Origin: an uncultured Clostridium sp. | GTDB lineage: Bacteria > Bacillota > Clostridia > Clostridiales > Clostridiaceae | Assembly (NCBI RefSeq): GCF_947039605.1 | Contig: NZ_CAMQZG010000006.1 | Span: 30,717 to 94,716 of the forward strand | Direction of reading: 5' to 3' | Length of the DNA stretch: 64,000 nucleotides | Part shown: positions 8,017 through 16,369 of the stretch, in pieces | Layout of the letters: each line of letters opens with the position of its first letter | How positions within the stretch are numbered: the first letter of the stretch is position 1 | Notes under the pieces: model-generated | Seen by the model: only the letters and a program-made list of their open reading frames with translations | Databases searched by the model: none | Told to the model about the DNA's origin: nothing | Made by a program: the position numbers and the translations under genes

Positions 8017-8802
8017 TAAAGCTATTATTTGTTCATGTGATAGCATATCTAAAATTTCATTAAAGAAAATTCTTTGTGTCTTTGTTTTCCTTTCAAGGGT
8101 ATCATTTATTACACCATCTTTAAGTTTTAAAACTTTTGTTGAGTAAGATGCAACCAAGGCGTCGTGAGTTACCATAAGAACTGTTATATTATCTTTTTCA
8201 TTTAGATTTTTGAAAATACTCATAATGCTAGCAGCGGTTTCACTATCAAGGTTTCCTGTTGGCTCATCAGCTATAATTATTTTTGGATTTGAAATTAAAG
8301 CTCTTGCGATAGCTACTCTTTGCTGTTGTCCACCTGAACATTGAACAGGATATTTATCAAGGAGGTCTGTTATTCCAAGTTTTATAGCAATTTCATCAAT
8401 TCTTTTATGCATTTCTTCGATAGATTTTCCTGCAATAGCAAGTGGCATTCCTATATTTTCTCTACAAGTTAAAAGGTCTATAAGATTAAAGTTTTGAAAT
8501 ACAAACCCTATATTTTCAGCAATAATTTTAGCAACAGAAGTTTCTCCAAGAGCTCTAAGTTTTTGACCGTTGATAAAAACATTTCCTTTAGTAGGTGTAT
8601 CAAGATTAGATATTAAATTTAGCAGAGTTGATTTACCAGAACCAGATGGTCCCATGACGGATATAAATTCGCCTTCATATATAGTTAAGTCTATTGATTT
8701 TATTACTTTATAGGTATTTGTAACTTCATTTCTTGCAAGAAGACCACCTTTAAATTTGTTATAGTCTTTACATAGATTTTCTGTTTTGATTATTTCTTTC
8801 AT
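8014..8802 (-). CDS. ABC transporter ATP-binding protein, BceA-like
   Basis: The ATPase of a BceAB/MacB-type exporter: Walker A GPSGSGKST, signature CSGGQQQRVAIARAL, Walker B IIADEPTGNLD and H-loop MVTHD. The start at 8802 has AAAAGGGG 9 nt upstream; the frame open to 8811 begins with a TTG inside the spacer. It follows the permease by 19 nt and would form a complex with it. BceAB relatives protect against peptide antibiotics and often act with a two-component system, which lies next to these genes. The C-terminal ~40 residues after the H-loop contain no recognised domain. Confidence 0.92.
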   Translation of the reverse strand: MKEIIKTENLCKDYNKFKGGLLARNEVTNTYKVIKSIDLTIYEGEFISVMGPSGSGKSTLLNLISNLDTPTKGNVFINGQKLRALGETSVAKIIAENIGFVFQNFNLIDLLTCRENIGMPLAIAGKSIEEMHKRIDEIAIKLGITDLLDKYPVQCSGGQQQRVAIARALISNPKIIIADEPTGNLDSETAASIMSIFKNLNEKDNITVLMVTHDALVASYSTKVLKLKDGVINDTLERKTKTQRIFFNEILDMLSHEQIIAL

Positions 8803-8821
8803 TTTGAACAACCCCTTTTAT

Positions 8822-10102
8822 TTAAAATAAATTTTCTAATATATTGTTTTTAATAATTCTGTGAGCGATAACAACTGCAATGATTCCAAGTATTAAAGTT
8901 ACGATAAGGAAAGGGATGATAAACATCATATTCATTGGACCTGCAAGACTATAAAGATGAAGTGAAACAAGTCCAAGTGCTAGTGGTAAAAATAAAATGT
9001 AAGCTGTAAAAAGTATCATTTTATTTTTTACTATTTTAAGAATTTCTTCTTTAGAAAATCCAAGGTTTTTAAGTCCTTTATATGAATCTAATCTATTTAA
9101 ACCTTCTAGTGTAAGTTTGAAAATTATAGTTATAGTTATAAGCAGTGAGATGAATATTAAAGATACTCTTGTAAGTATTTCTGTTGGTAATCCTAGAGCT
9201 ACACCGTTAAAAGTAAGTAAAGCAAGTTGTGGGATTAGTAGAACAAGAATTAATAATGATAGACTTTGTTTTATACTAAAAGATAATTCTTTTATAGTTA
9301 GCAGGTGTAGTTTTTTATTAAGAAGTTTTTTTCTGCAAAGAAAGTCTATGAAATAAGGGAATCCATATACTTTTAGACCTATTAGCCCAAAGAATGAAGT
9401 TGTAGAAAGGACATCAACCATTTTATATAAATCTATTCCAGGTCCTAGATCTTTTGCATAAAAATATCCTGCAAATATGCTAAGTGCAGCAATTAATGAG
9501 AGTATTCCAAGTAGAGGTTTATTTTTAGTTTCAGAAGTTATTTCTTTTTTGTGTAAGTTGATAATATCAATAGCTTCAGCTCTATAAAAAAGTCCACCAT
9601 TATTTAGTATCATGACAAAGGTTTGTATTGCTACGATTAGAAGTGTGAGTCCAAATCCTATGAGTGAAAATCCAAATGTTATAAAGTTTAGTCCAGTTAA
9701 AGCATTAAGTAACATTCCTAAAAGTGGTGTTAGGATAAGTGAAATAATTATTCCTAGAAATAAAGAAACACTAACTATAAAGAGGCTTTGAATAGCAGCA
9801 AGTCCAAATGCTTTGGGTTTTGAAAGTCCTGCGGTTAACTGTATAGCAAATTCACGATTTCTTGCTACCATAGCAATTGAGTTCATATACCAACCAAGAT
9901 AGATAGCTACAAGACTAAGGAAATATCCTAGAATTATAATGAAGTCGATATTCTCTTGACTACCTATAAGCGTAGTATTTAAAGATGAGATATTAAAAAA
10001 AGTTAATGTAAGAGCATATACAATTGATGTAGAAAGTAGGATAGAAGCTGTGATACTTCTATCTCTTTTTATAAAACCAAGTTTGAGATTAAGATTTTCC
10101 AT
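8822..10102 (-). CDS. FtsX/BceB-like ABC permease, short form
   Basis: A 426-aa integral membrane protein with about ten hydrophobic helices. It resembles the BceB/FtsX permease fold but lacks the ~200-residue extracellular loop that binds peptide antibiotics in BceB proteins (usually near 640 aa). It sits between a 111-aa membrane protein and its ATPase, on the minus strand as one operon. The missing loop suggests another ligand, or ligand capture by the small membrane partner; this is inference. GGGGG lies before the ATG. Confidence 0.85.
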   Translation of the reverse strand: MENLNLKLGFIKRDRSITASILLSTSIVYALTLTFFNISSLNTTLIGSQENIDFIIILGYFLSLVAIYLGWYMNSIAMVARNREFAIQLTAGLSKPKAFGLAAIQSLFIVSVSLFLGIIISLILTPLLGMLLNALTGLNFITFGFSLIGFGLTLLIVAIQTFVMILNNGGLFYRAEAIDIINLHKKEITSETKNKPLLGILSLIAALSIFAGYFYAKDLGPGIDLYKMVDVLSTTSFFGLIGLKVYGFPYFIDFLCRKKLLNKKLHLLTIKELSFSIKQSLSLLILVLLIPQLALLTFNGVALGLPTEILTRVSLIFISLLITITIIFKLTLEGLNRLDSYKGLKNLGFSKEEILKIVKNKMILFTAYILFLPLALGLVSLHLYSLAGPMNMMFIIPFLIVTLILGIIAVVIAHRIIKNNILENLF

Positions 10103-10126
10103 AATAAATTCCCCCTGTTATTTTAG

Positions 10127-10462
10127 TTATTTAGGTTCAATAAATTTTTTGTATACATAGTCAGATAAGAAAGCACAAACAGAATATAATATAATAGAAG
10201 CTAGATCAAAATTTTTTGAATATAAAAGGATTAAGAATGGGATAAAATTAAGTCCATATAGAAAAATTCTTTTCCCAAGTAAGTCATGTGCAAAGTGGTT
10301 TAAGACTGCAAGTCCTAAAAATCCAACACCTAATGATATATAAATTGGTATGGCATTTACATCATAGAGAGCACCAAGTATAAGACCTAATATACTTAAA
10401 AAACCAAGTGTAGCATCAATAAGATTAATTTTTATTTGTTTATCATTGAAATATTCAAACAT
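10127..10462 (-). CDS. Small membrane protein with N-x-FAH-x-L motif (copy 2)
   Basis: A 111-aa protein with three or four hydrophobic helices, first gene of the operon with the BceB-like permease and ATPase. Its central NHFAHDLLGKRIFLYGLNF matches NFFAHKLIKKKIIFYITEF of the 101-aa protein at 5869. The family is not one I recognise. Its genetic linkage to both the kinase (copy 1) and the transporter (copy 2) suggests a shared function in the module. The promoter region carries a 21-bp-period direct repeat. AAGGAGTG is a few nt before the start. Confidence 0.8.
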   Translation of the reverse strand: MFEYFNDKQIKINLIDATLGFLSILGLILGALYDVNAIPIYISLGVGFLGLAVLNHFAHDLLGKRIFLYGLNFIPFLILLYSKNFDLASIILYSVCAFLSDYVYKKFIEPK

Positions 10463-10540
10463 AGAATATCACTCCTTAAATTTAAAATTTATTTTGTCTA
10501 CAATATTATCTTAGCATCAGGGGGTAGAAAGTTTATTATT

Positions 10541-10576
10541 ATATCGTGAATGTATATTATCGTGTCGTAAATGCAT
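10541..10576 (-). promoter_or_regulatory. Candidate LytTR-regulator binding site (direct repeats, 21-bp period)
   Basis: TCGTGAATG (10544-10552) and TCGTAAATG (10565-10573) are repeated exactly 21 bp apart, with flanking bases also alike. LytTR regulators bind such pairs about two helical turns apart. On the minus strand the pair lies upstream of a weak promoter (GATAAT near 10510-10505, no good -35) for the 10462-8014 operon, as expected for activation. The regulator at 7267 is the natural candidate. Confidence 0.6.
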
Positions 10577-10607
10577 TTATTTTATAAATAAAGGTTTAAA
10601 AAATAGA

Positions 10608-10642
10608 GAAGTGGGAAGTATTTAAATACCACACTTTTTTAT
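10608..10642 (+). terminator. Terminator-like hairpin with no obvious upstream gene
   Basis: AAGTG...CACTT flanks GTATTTAAATAC and is followed by six Ts (10635-10640). No plus-strand gene precedes it. It could end an unannotated short RNA or belong to the leader of the downstream operon. Confidence 0.4.
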
Positions 10643-10652
10643 TATATAAGCG

Positions 10653-10682
10653 TAGCCACATCAATTAATTTTGATGTGGCTA
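10653..10682. repeat. Strong 12-bp inverted repeat
   Basis: TAGCCACATCAA and TTGATGTGGCTA are perfectly complementary with a 6-nt loop. Only TTT follows on the plus strand. It lies between the divergent transporter and citrate-synthase-like operons. Confidence 0.6.
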
Positions 10683-10798
10683 TTTGCATTGGTATTATAG
10701 AAGTTAAAAATTTTGTCGTTGTTTAAATATACAAATAATATCCAAAATATGGTAAAATTAAAATTAAAACAAACTTTAAAAAAGGGGGCATTTTAGAA

Positions 10799-11947
10799 AT
10801 GGTTAATAATGATTGGGGAAAAAACATTTCAATAGTTGACACAACCTTGCGTGATGGGGAACAAACAGCAGGTGTTGTTTTTGCTAATCATGAGAAGATT
10901 GCAATTGCAAAAGCTTTAAGTGAGATGGGAGTTCATCAGCTTGAGGTTGGTATTCCAGCAATGGGTGGAGATGAAAAACAGGCTATTAAGGATATTTGTA
11001 AGAAGGATTTATCTTCTAGTATTATGGCTTGGAATAGAGCTGTAATTTCTGATATTAAGGAGTCTATTGATTGTGGAGTGGATGCTGTTGCTATTTCAAT
11101 TTCAGTTTCAGATATTCACATAAAGCATAAGCTTAAAACTTCAAGAGAATGGGTTATAGAAAATATGTTAAAGTCAGTTGAATTTGCTAAGAAAAATGGT
11201 CTTTATGTATCTGTAAATGGGGAAGATGCATCAAGAGCTGATAAAGATTTTTTAGTTGAGTTTATTAATGCAACAAAGAGTGTTGGAGCTGATAGATTTA
11301 GATATTGTGATACTGTTGGGGTTATGGACCCTTTTAGTATTAAAGAGAGTGTAGAGTATCTTCATAAAAATACAGGTTCTGATATAGAAATGCATACTCA
11401 TAATGATTTTGGAATGGCGACTGCTAATGCTTTAGCTGGGGTTATGGGTGGTGCAAGTCATATTGGAGTTACTGTTAATGGGCTTGGTGAGAGAGCTGGA
11501 AATGCTGCTTTAGAGGAAGTTGTTATGGCTCTTAAATATGTTCATGATATTGATTTAGGTTTTAATACAGGAATGTTTAAGGATGTTTCTCACTATGTTT
11601 CAGATGCTGCTGGAAGAACTCTTCCTGAGTGGAAGGCAATAGTTGGGGCAAATATGTTCCGTCATGAGTCTGGAATTCATGCTGATGGAGCTATTAAAAA
11701 TCCTAAAAATTATGAAGCTTTTGATCCAGAGGAAATTGGACTTCAAAGACAAATAGTTATAGGAAAACATTCAGGAAGAGCTTCTATTGTGAATAAGTTC
11801 CATGAATATAATATAAATATTGATTCTGATATGGCACAAAGAATTTTAGATCAGGTTAGATCTATTTCTGTGTGTGTAAAAAGACCTTTATTTGATAAAG
11901 AAATAGTGCATATTTATCAGGATATTATAGATACAAAAAATAAGTAA
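10799..11947 (+). CDS. Homocitrate synthase-like protein, probable Re-citrate synthase
   Basis: A 382-aa HMG-CoA-lyase-type TIM barrel: DTTLRDGEQTAGV binds metal and keto acid, and HTHNDFGMATAN supplies the metal histidines; FRHESGIHADG follows near residue 300. By sequence it resembles NifV homocitrate synthase, but no nif gene is present and the next gene is aconitase. In clostridia without Si-citrate synthase, enzymes of this family act as Re-citrate synthases (oxaloacetate plus acetyl-CoA), feeding 2-oxoglutarate and glutamate synthesis. I favour that role from context; homocitrate synthesis is not excluded. GGGGG is 9 nt before the ATG. Confidence 0.85.
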   Translation: MVNNDWGKNISIVDTTLRDGEQTAGVVFANHEKIAIAKALSEMGVHQLEVGIPAMGGDEKQAIKDICKKDLSSSIMAWNRAVISDIKESIDCGVDAVAISISVSDIHIKHKLKTSREWVIENMLKSVEFAKKNGLYVSVNGEDASRADKDFLVEFINATKSVGADRFRYCDTVGVMDPFSIKESVEYLHKNTGSDIEMHTHNDFGMATANALAGVMGGASHIGVTVNGLGERAGNAALEEVVMALKYVHDIDLGFNTGMFKDVSHYVSDAAGRTLPEWKAIVGANMFRHESGIHADGAIKNPKNYEAFDPEEIGLQRQIVIGKHSGRASIVNKFHEYNINIDSDMAQRILDQVRSISVCVKRPLFDKEIVHIYQDIIDTKNK

Positions 11948-12011
11948 TTAAAAATATAAATAAGAAGATGCTCTTTTAGGGCATTTTCTAATGTAATTTG
12001 GGGGTAAAATT

Positions 12012-13937
12012 ATGGGGTTAAATTTAGTTTATAAAATTTTAGAAAAACATACTGTTGATGGGGTGCTTGAGGCTGGAAATCCAATAGGGGTTAAAATTGA
12101 CCAAACATTAACACAAGATTCAACTGGGACTATGGCTTACTTACAGCTTGAAGCTATGGGGATTGATAGGGTTAAAACAAAAAGAAGTGTAGCTTTTATT
12201 GACCACAATATGCTTCAACAAGGATTTGAAAATGCAGATGACCACAGATATATTCAAACTGTTGCTTCAAAATATGGAGTTCATTTTTCTAGACCAGGGA
12301 ATGGAATTTGTCATCAAGTTTTCTTGGAAAGATTTGCAGTTCCAGGAGATACTTTAACAGGTTCAGATAGCCATACACCTACTGCTGGTGGGGTTGGAAT
12401 GCTTGCTATGGGAGCTGGTGGACTTGATGTTGCCCTTGCTATGGCAGGTGGAGCTTATTATATTAAAGCACCTGAAGTTGTAAAAGTTAATCTTACTGGA
12501 AGTTTAAATAAAATGGTTGCATCAAAAGATATTATCTTAGATGTTTTAAAACAAATGTCTGTTAAAGGTGGAGTTGGTAGAGTTTTTGAATATGGTGGTG
12601 AGGGTGTTAAAACTCTTTCAGTTCCACAAAGAGCTACTATAACAAATATGGGAGCAGAGCTTGGTGCAACTACTTCAATATTCCCAAGTGATGAGAAAAC
12701 TTTAGAATTCTTTAAGGCACAAGGTAGAGAAGAAGATTGGTTTGAATTTAAGGCAGACGCTGATGCTACTTATGATTTAGAAATTACAGTTAATTTAGAT
12801 AAACTTGTGCCTATGGCAGCAAAACCTCATAGCCCAGATAATATTGCTACTATTGAGGAAATAGGAAAAATTAAAGTAGACCAAGTTGGAATAGGAAGTT
12901 GTACAAACTCTTCTTACGAAGATTTAATGAAAGTTGCTAGAATTTTAAAAGGTAAGAAAGTTCATAATGATGTCAGCCTTGTAATTGCACCAGGTTCAAG
13001 ACAAGTTATGGAGATGATTGCTAGAAATGGAGCACTTGCAGATATTATAAGTTCTGGTGCTAGAGTTTTAGAAAATGGTTGTGGACCTTGTATAGGTATG
13101 GGACAATCACCTAAAACAGATGCTATTTCTCTTAGAACTTTTAATAGAAATTTCTATGGAAGAAGTGGGACATTATCTGCAAAAGTATATCTTGTAAGCC
13201 CAGAGGTTGCAGCAGTTTCTGCACTAACAGGGGTGCTTACAGACCCAAGAGAATTTGATGTAGATTTCTCTGATATAACAGTAAACAAATTTTTAATAGA
13301 TGATAGTATGATAATTGCACCAGCAGAGGCAGGAACTGAAATTATAGTTGAGAGAGGACCAAATATTAAGCCTTTTCCTATAAATGTGGAACTTCCAGAG
13401 GCTATAAAAGCAAAGACTGTTTTAATAGTTGAAGATAATATTACAACAGACCATATCATGCCATCTAATGCTAAATTACTTCCATTTAGAAGTAATATAC
13501 CTTATCTTTCAGAATTCTGTTTTAATACAGTTGATGAAGATTTTCCAACTAGAGCAAAAGAGAATAATGGTGGATTTATAATTGCGGGAGATAACTATGG
13601 TCAAGGTTCAAGTAGAGAACATGCAGCCCTTGCTCCATTATATCTTGGAATTAAAGGTGTTGTTTGTAAGTCATTTGCAAGAATACACAAAGCAAACCTT
13701 ATAAATAGTGGGATAGTACCTATGGTGTTTGAAAACTTAAATGATTATGATGGTATAGATTTATTAGATGAACTTGAGATAGAGAATATAAAAGATAGAT
13801 TAAATGAGGGAGTTCTTGAGGTTAAAAATCTTACAAAAGGAACAAGTTTTACAGTTAAAACTGAACTTTCAGAAAAAGAAATAGCAGTAGTAAAAGCAGG
13901 TGGAAAGCTTAATTATACAAAGATTACTGCAAACTAA
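12012..13937 (+). CDS. Aconitate hydratase
   Basis: Converts citrate to isocitrate through an Fe4S4 cluster. Cluster cysteines are visible in GIGSCTNSSYED and NGCGPCIGMGQSP. The C-terminal swivel domain (about 470-630) contains NYGQGSSREHAALAPLYLG, whose arginine contacts the substrate. The 641-aa length and fused large and small domains fit the single-chain aconitase group closest to 3-isopropylmalate dehydratase/homoaconitase. It follows the citrate-synthase-like gene by 64 nt, probably as one operon, and together they give the oxidative branch to isocitrate; no isocitrate dehydrogenase is in the window. Confidence 0.93.
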   Translation: MGLNLVYKILEKHTVDGVLEAGNPIGVKIDQTLTQDSTGTMAYLQLEAMGIDRVKTKRSVAFIDHNMLQQGFENADDHRYIQTVASKYGVHFSRPGNGICHQVFLERFAVPGDTLTGSDSHTPTAGGVGMLAMGAGGLDVALAMAGGAYYIKAPEVVKVNLTGSLNKMVASKDIILDVLKQMSVKGGVGRVFEYGGEGVKTLSVPQRATITNMGAELGATTSIFPSDEKTLEFFKAQGREEDWFEFKADADATYDLEITVNLDKLVPMAAKPHSPDNIATIEEIGKIKVDQVGIGSCTNSSYEDLMKVARILKGKKVHNDVSLVIAPGSRQVMEMIARNGALADIISSGARVLENGCGPCIGMGQSPKTDAISLRTFNRNFYGRSGTLSAKVYLVSPEVAAVSALTGVLTDPREFDVDFSDITVNKFLIDDSMIIAPAEAGTEIIVERGPNIKPFPINVELPEAIKAKTVLIVEDNITTDHIMPSNAKLLPFRSNIPYLSEFCFNTVDEDFPTRAKENNGGFIIAGDNYGQGSSREHAALAPLYLGIKGVVCKSFARIHKANLINSGIVPMVFENLNDYDGIDLLDELEIENIKDRLNEGVLEVKNLTKGTSFTVKTELSEKEIAVVKAGGKLNYTKITAN

Positions 13938-13982
13938 AGGTAATTTCTAACTTGTGATATATGAACAGCTATGGTAATATAA

Positions 13983-14030
13983 AAAAGCTAGTTACTAATA
14001 TAATTATTTATAGTAGTAACTGGCTTTTAA
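13983..14030 (+). terminator. Terminator after aconitase gene
   Basis: AAAAGCTAGTTACTA / TAGTAACTGGCTTTT (13983-13997, 14014-14028), 15 bp with one G-T pair; the terminal Ts are the end of the stem. Confidence 0.75.
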
Positions 14031-14151
14031 AATATCAAGCTTTTTAAAGCGTTGATGTATTTATAAAAATTTTAAAATGAGTTTTATAGTTTTTATAAAT
14101 TTATAAAATTTTACTCTCACTTGCAGCACTTTGCAGGTAAAATTGTACTAG

Positions 14152-14204
14152 AAAAAGTTATCCACAGAAGTTTTCTGAAACTTTACCTGTGGATAACTTT
14201 TTTA
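14152..14204. repeat. Long hairpin containing two inverted consensus DnaA boxes
   Basis: AAAAAGTTATCCACAG (14152-14167) and CTGTGGATAACTTTTT (14187-14202) are perfectly complementary over 16 bp. Each arm holds a perfect DnaA box TTATCCACA (14158-14166 and, inverted, 14188-14196). On the plus strand the stem is followed by Ts, so it may simply be a terminator. A similar pair occurs at 32288. The remaining sequence 14031-14376 shows no gene or other clear signal. Confidence 0.75.
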
Positions 14205-14376
14205 TTTTTTGTCCACAGCCTTTTAAAATGAAAAAATGTTTGCAGTCAATGTAAAAAATGGGAACATTATTAATAAAACTATAGTTTTTGTAAAGAATTC
14301 TGATAAAAGGATTATTATGATTTAATCTTTCAATTTAATGTGCTATGATAAGAATGCCTAGTTTAATAGATAAATG

Positions 14377-14420
14377 AAATAACCACAAAATCCCTCAAAG
14401 GATATTGTGGTTATTTTTTT
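14377..14420. terminator. Bidirectional terminator at the end of the ABC-2 operon
   Basis: AAATAACCACAA (14377-14388) pairs with TTGTGGTTATTT (14405-14416), with T-runs; it ends the minus-strand operon at 14419. Confidence 0.8.
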
Positions 14421-15024
14421 ATATTAATTGTTTTTTCTTTATAGCTTTGATAGATATAAATATGGATATTGGTACTACTATAAATGCAGTTACAAGCATG
14501 ACTGTTGTAAAAGGAACTGCATCTAGTGGTAAGTCTGAATCAAGATATAGTATAAATCTACTATCAATCATAAGTAAAAGGTTTGGTATCATTATGCCTA
14601 TAAAAACAGGAACCCAAAGTTCGAAAACAAATATCAATGTTGTTAGTATGCTACAAACTATCATAGAGCTAGTCAAGGTTACAAGAAAAACATAAATAGC
14701 AGTTTCTAATGATACCGTAGCGATATAAATATACGCAGGTAATGTTATAAGCATACATAAAAATTGTAGTAAAAACTTTTCTATAACTATCTCAGATTTT
14801 TTCACTGGTAAGCTATAAGCTAAGTTACAGTCTATTCCAAGTTGTTGAGCTTTTAAATCCTTCATTGATAGTACAAATATTAAAAGTGGTAGTGCAATTG
14901 CTGATACTAAAGGGATAGGAAATCCACATAATATTATCAAAGAGCACATAACTATAACTATTTTTTCGCTGAAGCATTTTGATATATCTATTTTTAAAAG
15001 TTTTATAATTCTGTCAGTATTCAA
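14419..15024 (-). CDS. ABC-2 type permease subunit (third of three)
   Basis: A 201-aa membrane protein with about six hydrophobic helices. Residues near 70 (LPVKKSEIVIEKFL) match PVKRSQI in the two permeases upstream, so the three are paralogues of the YtrC/D-like ABC-2 group. It lacks a nucleotide-binding domain and must use the ATPase at 16370. It is the last gene of the operon. Substrate unknown; related operons respond to cell-wall antibiotics. Confidence 0.82.
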   Translation of the reverse strand: MNTDRIIKLLKIDISKCFSEKIVIVMCSLIILCGFPIPLVSAIALPLLIFVLSMKDLKAQQLGIDCNLAYSLPVKKSEIVIEKFLLQFLCMLITLPAYIYIATVSLETAIYVFLVTLTSSMIVCSILTTLIFVFELWVPVFIGIMIPNLLLMIDSRFILYLDSDLPLDAVPFTTVMLVTAFIVVPISIFISIKAIKKKQLI

Positions 15025-15039
15025 AAATTTATCACCTAC

Positions 15040-15678
15040 TTATTTGTATTCTCTTTTTTTAAAGACTGTTATTGAAATTTTTATTGATATTAAATATAAA
15101 ATAACTGATATTATAGTTATTATTGTAAAGAACAGGTTTATATTCATATCAAAAAGTAATCCAAAGTTAAAGTTAAATTCTCCGTTTAATATTGCAGTTA
15201 AGATAGATGAACTTCCAGAAGCAAGTACAAAAACAGTTCCAAGTATTATTAATTTCAAGTAATTCATTCCAAATTTTAATCCTAGTGGAATAAAAATAGT
15301 TAACATTAAAATTGGCCCACAAACATTCACAGAAAGAACTAACATTCCAAGTGAGTTATCAAATCCATATGAAAGATAAGTTGAAATTATAGATGTAATA
15401 CTAAGGAAAATTAGTATGCCGGTATTACACAAATATTTTGATAGTACGATTTGTGATCTTTTTACTGGCATACAAACAAGCTGTTCACTAGATTTTGTAC
15501 TTTCTTCTTCAAAAAAAGGTGTTAAGCAAAAGTAAAAGGTACAATAAAATATTCCAAAAGAACTCATTGTAGGAATCCAAATCCAGTAGATAGAGCAAAA
15601 TATAAGCATAAAAAGATTAAGCTTTGTGAATAGTGAAGTAGTAGCATATTTTTTTATTAAGTTCATTGTAGTATTCAT
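15040..15678 (-). CDS. ABC-2 type permease subunit (second of three)
   Basis: A 212-aa protein with about six hydrophobic helices and the family motif MPVKRSQIVLSKYL after the second helix. The start is placed at 15678, where AAGGAG precedes MNTTMNLIKK; the longer frame to 15723 would run back to the stop of the preceding gene without a Shine-Dalgarno. Closely similar to the gene upstream, suggesting tandem duplication and a heteromeric membrane domain. Confidence 0.83.
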   Translation of the reverse strand: MNTTMNLIKKYATTSLFTKLNLFMLIFCSIYWIWIPTMSSFGIFYCTFYFCLTPFFEEESTKSSEQLVCMPVKRSQIVLSKYLCNTGILIFLSITSIISTYLSYGFDNSLGMLVLSVNVCGPILMLTIFIPLGLKFGMNYLKLIILGTVFVLASGSSSILTAILNGEFNFNFGLLFDMNINLFFTIITIISVILYLISIKISITVFKKREYK

Positions 15679-15724
15679 TAAAAAAACTCCTTGTATAAAA
15701 ATTATTTTATTCAAGTAACACAAT

Positions 15725-16351
15725 CTAGCTAAATTCTTTTTTCTTAAAAAGGTGGATTGAAAGTTTCATTGAGAATAGATAAAGGACTAAACAAATAATA
15801 ATTGACGGTGCAATAAGATGTGTTAAGTCATAGTTAAAGTTTAGTAGTATTTCTCCATTCATAATATCTGCAATTGAAAGCATTGTAAAAACACCTAAAG
15901 CTGTGCAAAGACCAACACTAACTACTTGAAGCCACATCATTCCAATTTTAAATCCTAAAGGAATAAGAAATGATAATAATAAAATAGGTATACAAATAGT
16001 TATAAGAGTAACTGCTTGCCCAAGAGAAGTATCAAATCCAAATGTTAAGAATACTGAAAAAAGTCCTAGTAGGATAATGACGGATAGGATAAGAAAATTG
16101 CTAATATATATAGAAGCAATAATCTGTGACCTCTTCACTGGTAAGTGTGTATTAGTTTGATTTACATCAGTATTTTGATATGCACTTATTGGAATAATAC
16201 AAAAGTATAAAAATATAAATAGTGTTGCATGTACATTAAAATGAGGGAAAATAAATCCCCAAAGTAAACCACCAAGTAAGAACAATAGAGAACTTACATT
16301 TATAAAATTAATTGTTATATGTTTTTTTATTAAATTAGTTATAACATTCAT
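15725..16351 (-). CDS. ABC-2 type permease subunit (first of three)
   Basis: A 208-aa membrane protein with about six hydrophobic helices, starting MNVITNLIKKHI much like its neighbour MNTTMNLIKKYA, and carrying LPVKRSQIIASIYI at the same place. It follows the ATPase gene by 18 nt, with a Shine-Dalgarno AAGGAG before the ATG. Together with the next two genes it would form the membrane part of the exporter. Confidence 0.83.
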   Translation of the reverse strand: MNVITNLIKKHITINFINVSSLLFLLGGLLWGFIFPHFNVHATLFIFLYFCIIPISAYQNTDVNQTNTHLPVKRSQIIASIYISNFLILSVIILLGLFSVFLTFGFDTSLGQAVTLITICIPILLLSFLIPLGFKIGMMWLQVVSVGLCTALGVFTMLSIADIMNGEILLNFNYDLTHLIAPSIIICLVLYLFSMKLSIHLFKKKEFS

Positions 16352-16369
16352 AGTAGAAACTCCTTATAT

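Noticed and set aside
13154..13459. Minus-strand ORF inside aconitase, and similar frames inside pepA, M24 peptidase, purR and mfd
   Set aside because: Shadow frames of strongly supported genes, without ribosome-binding sites or family features.
14152..14204. Chromosomal replication origin
   Set aside because: Only two DnaA boxes in a terminator-like hairpin, with no dnaA, dnaN or box cluster nearby.
14405..14695. Plus-strand ORF opposite the third ABC-2 permease
   Set aside because: Antisense shadow of a gene that clearly belongs to the permease family and operon.
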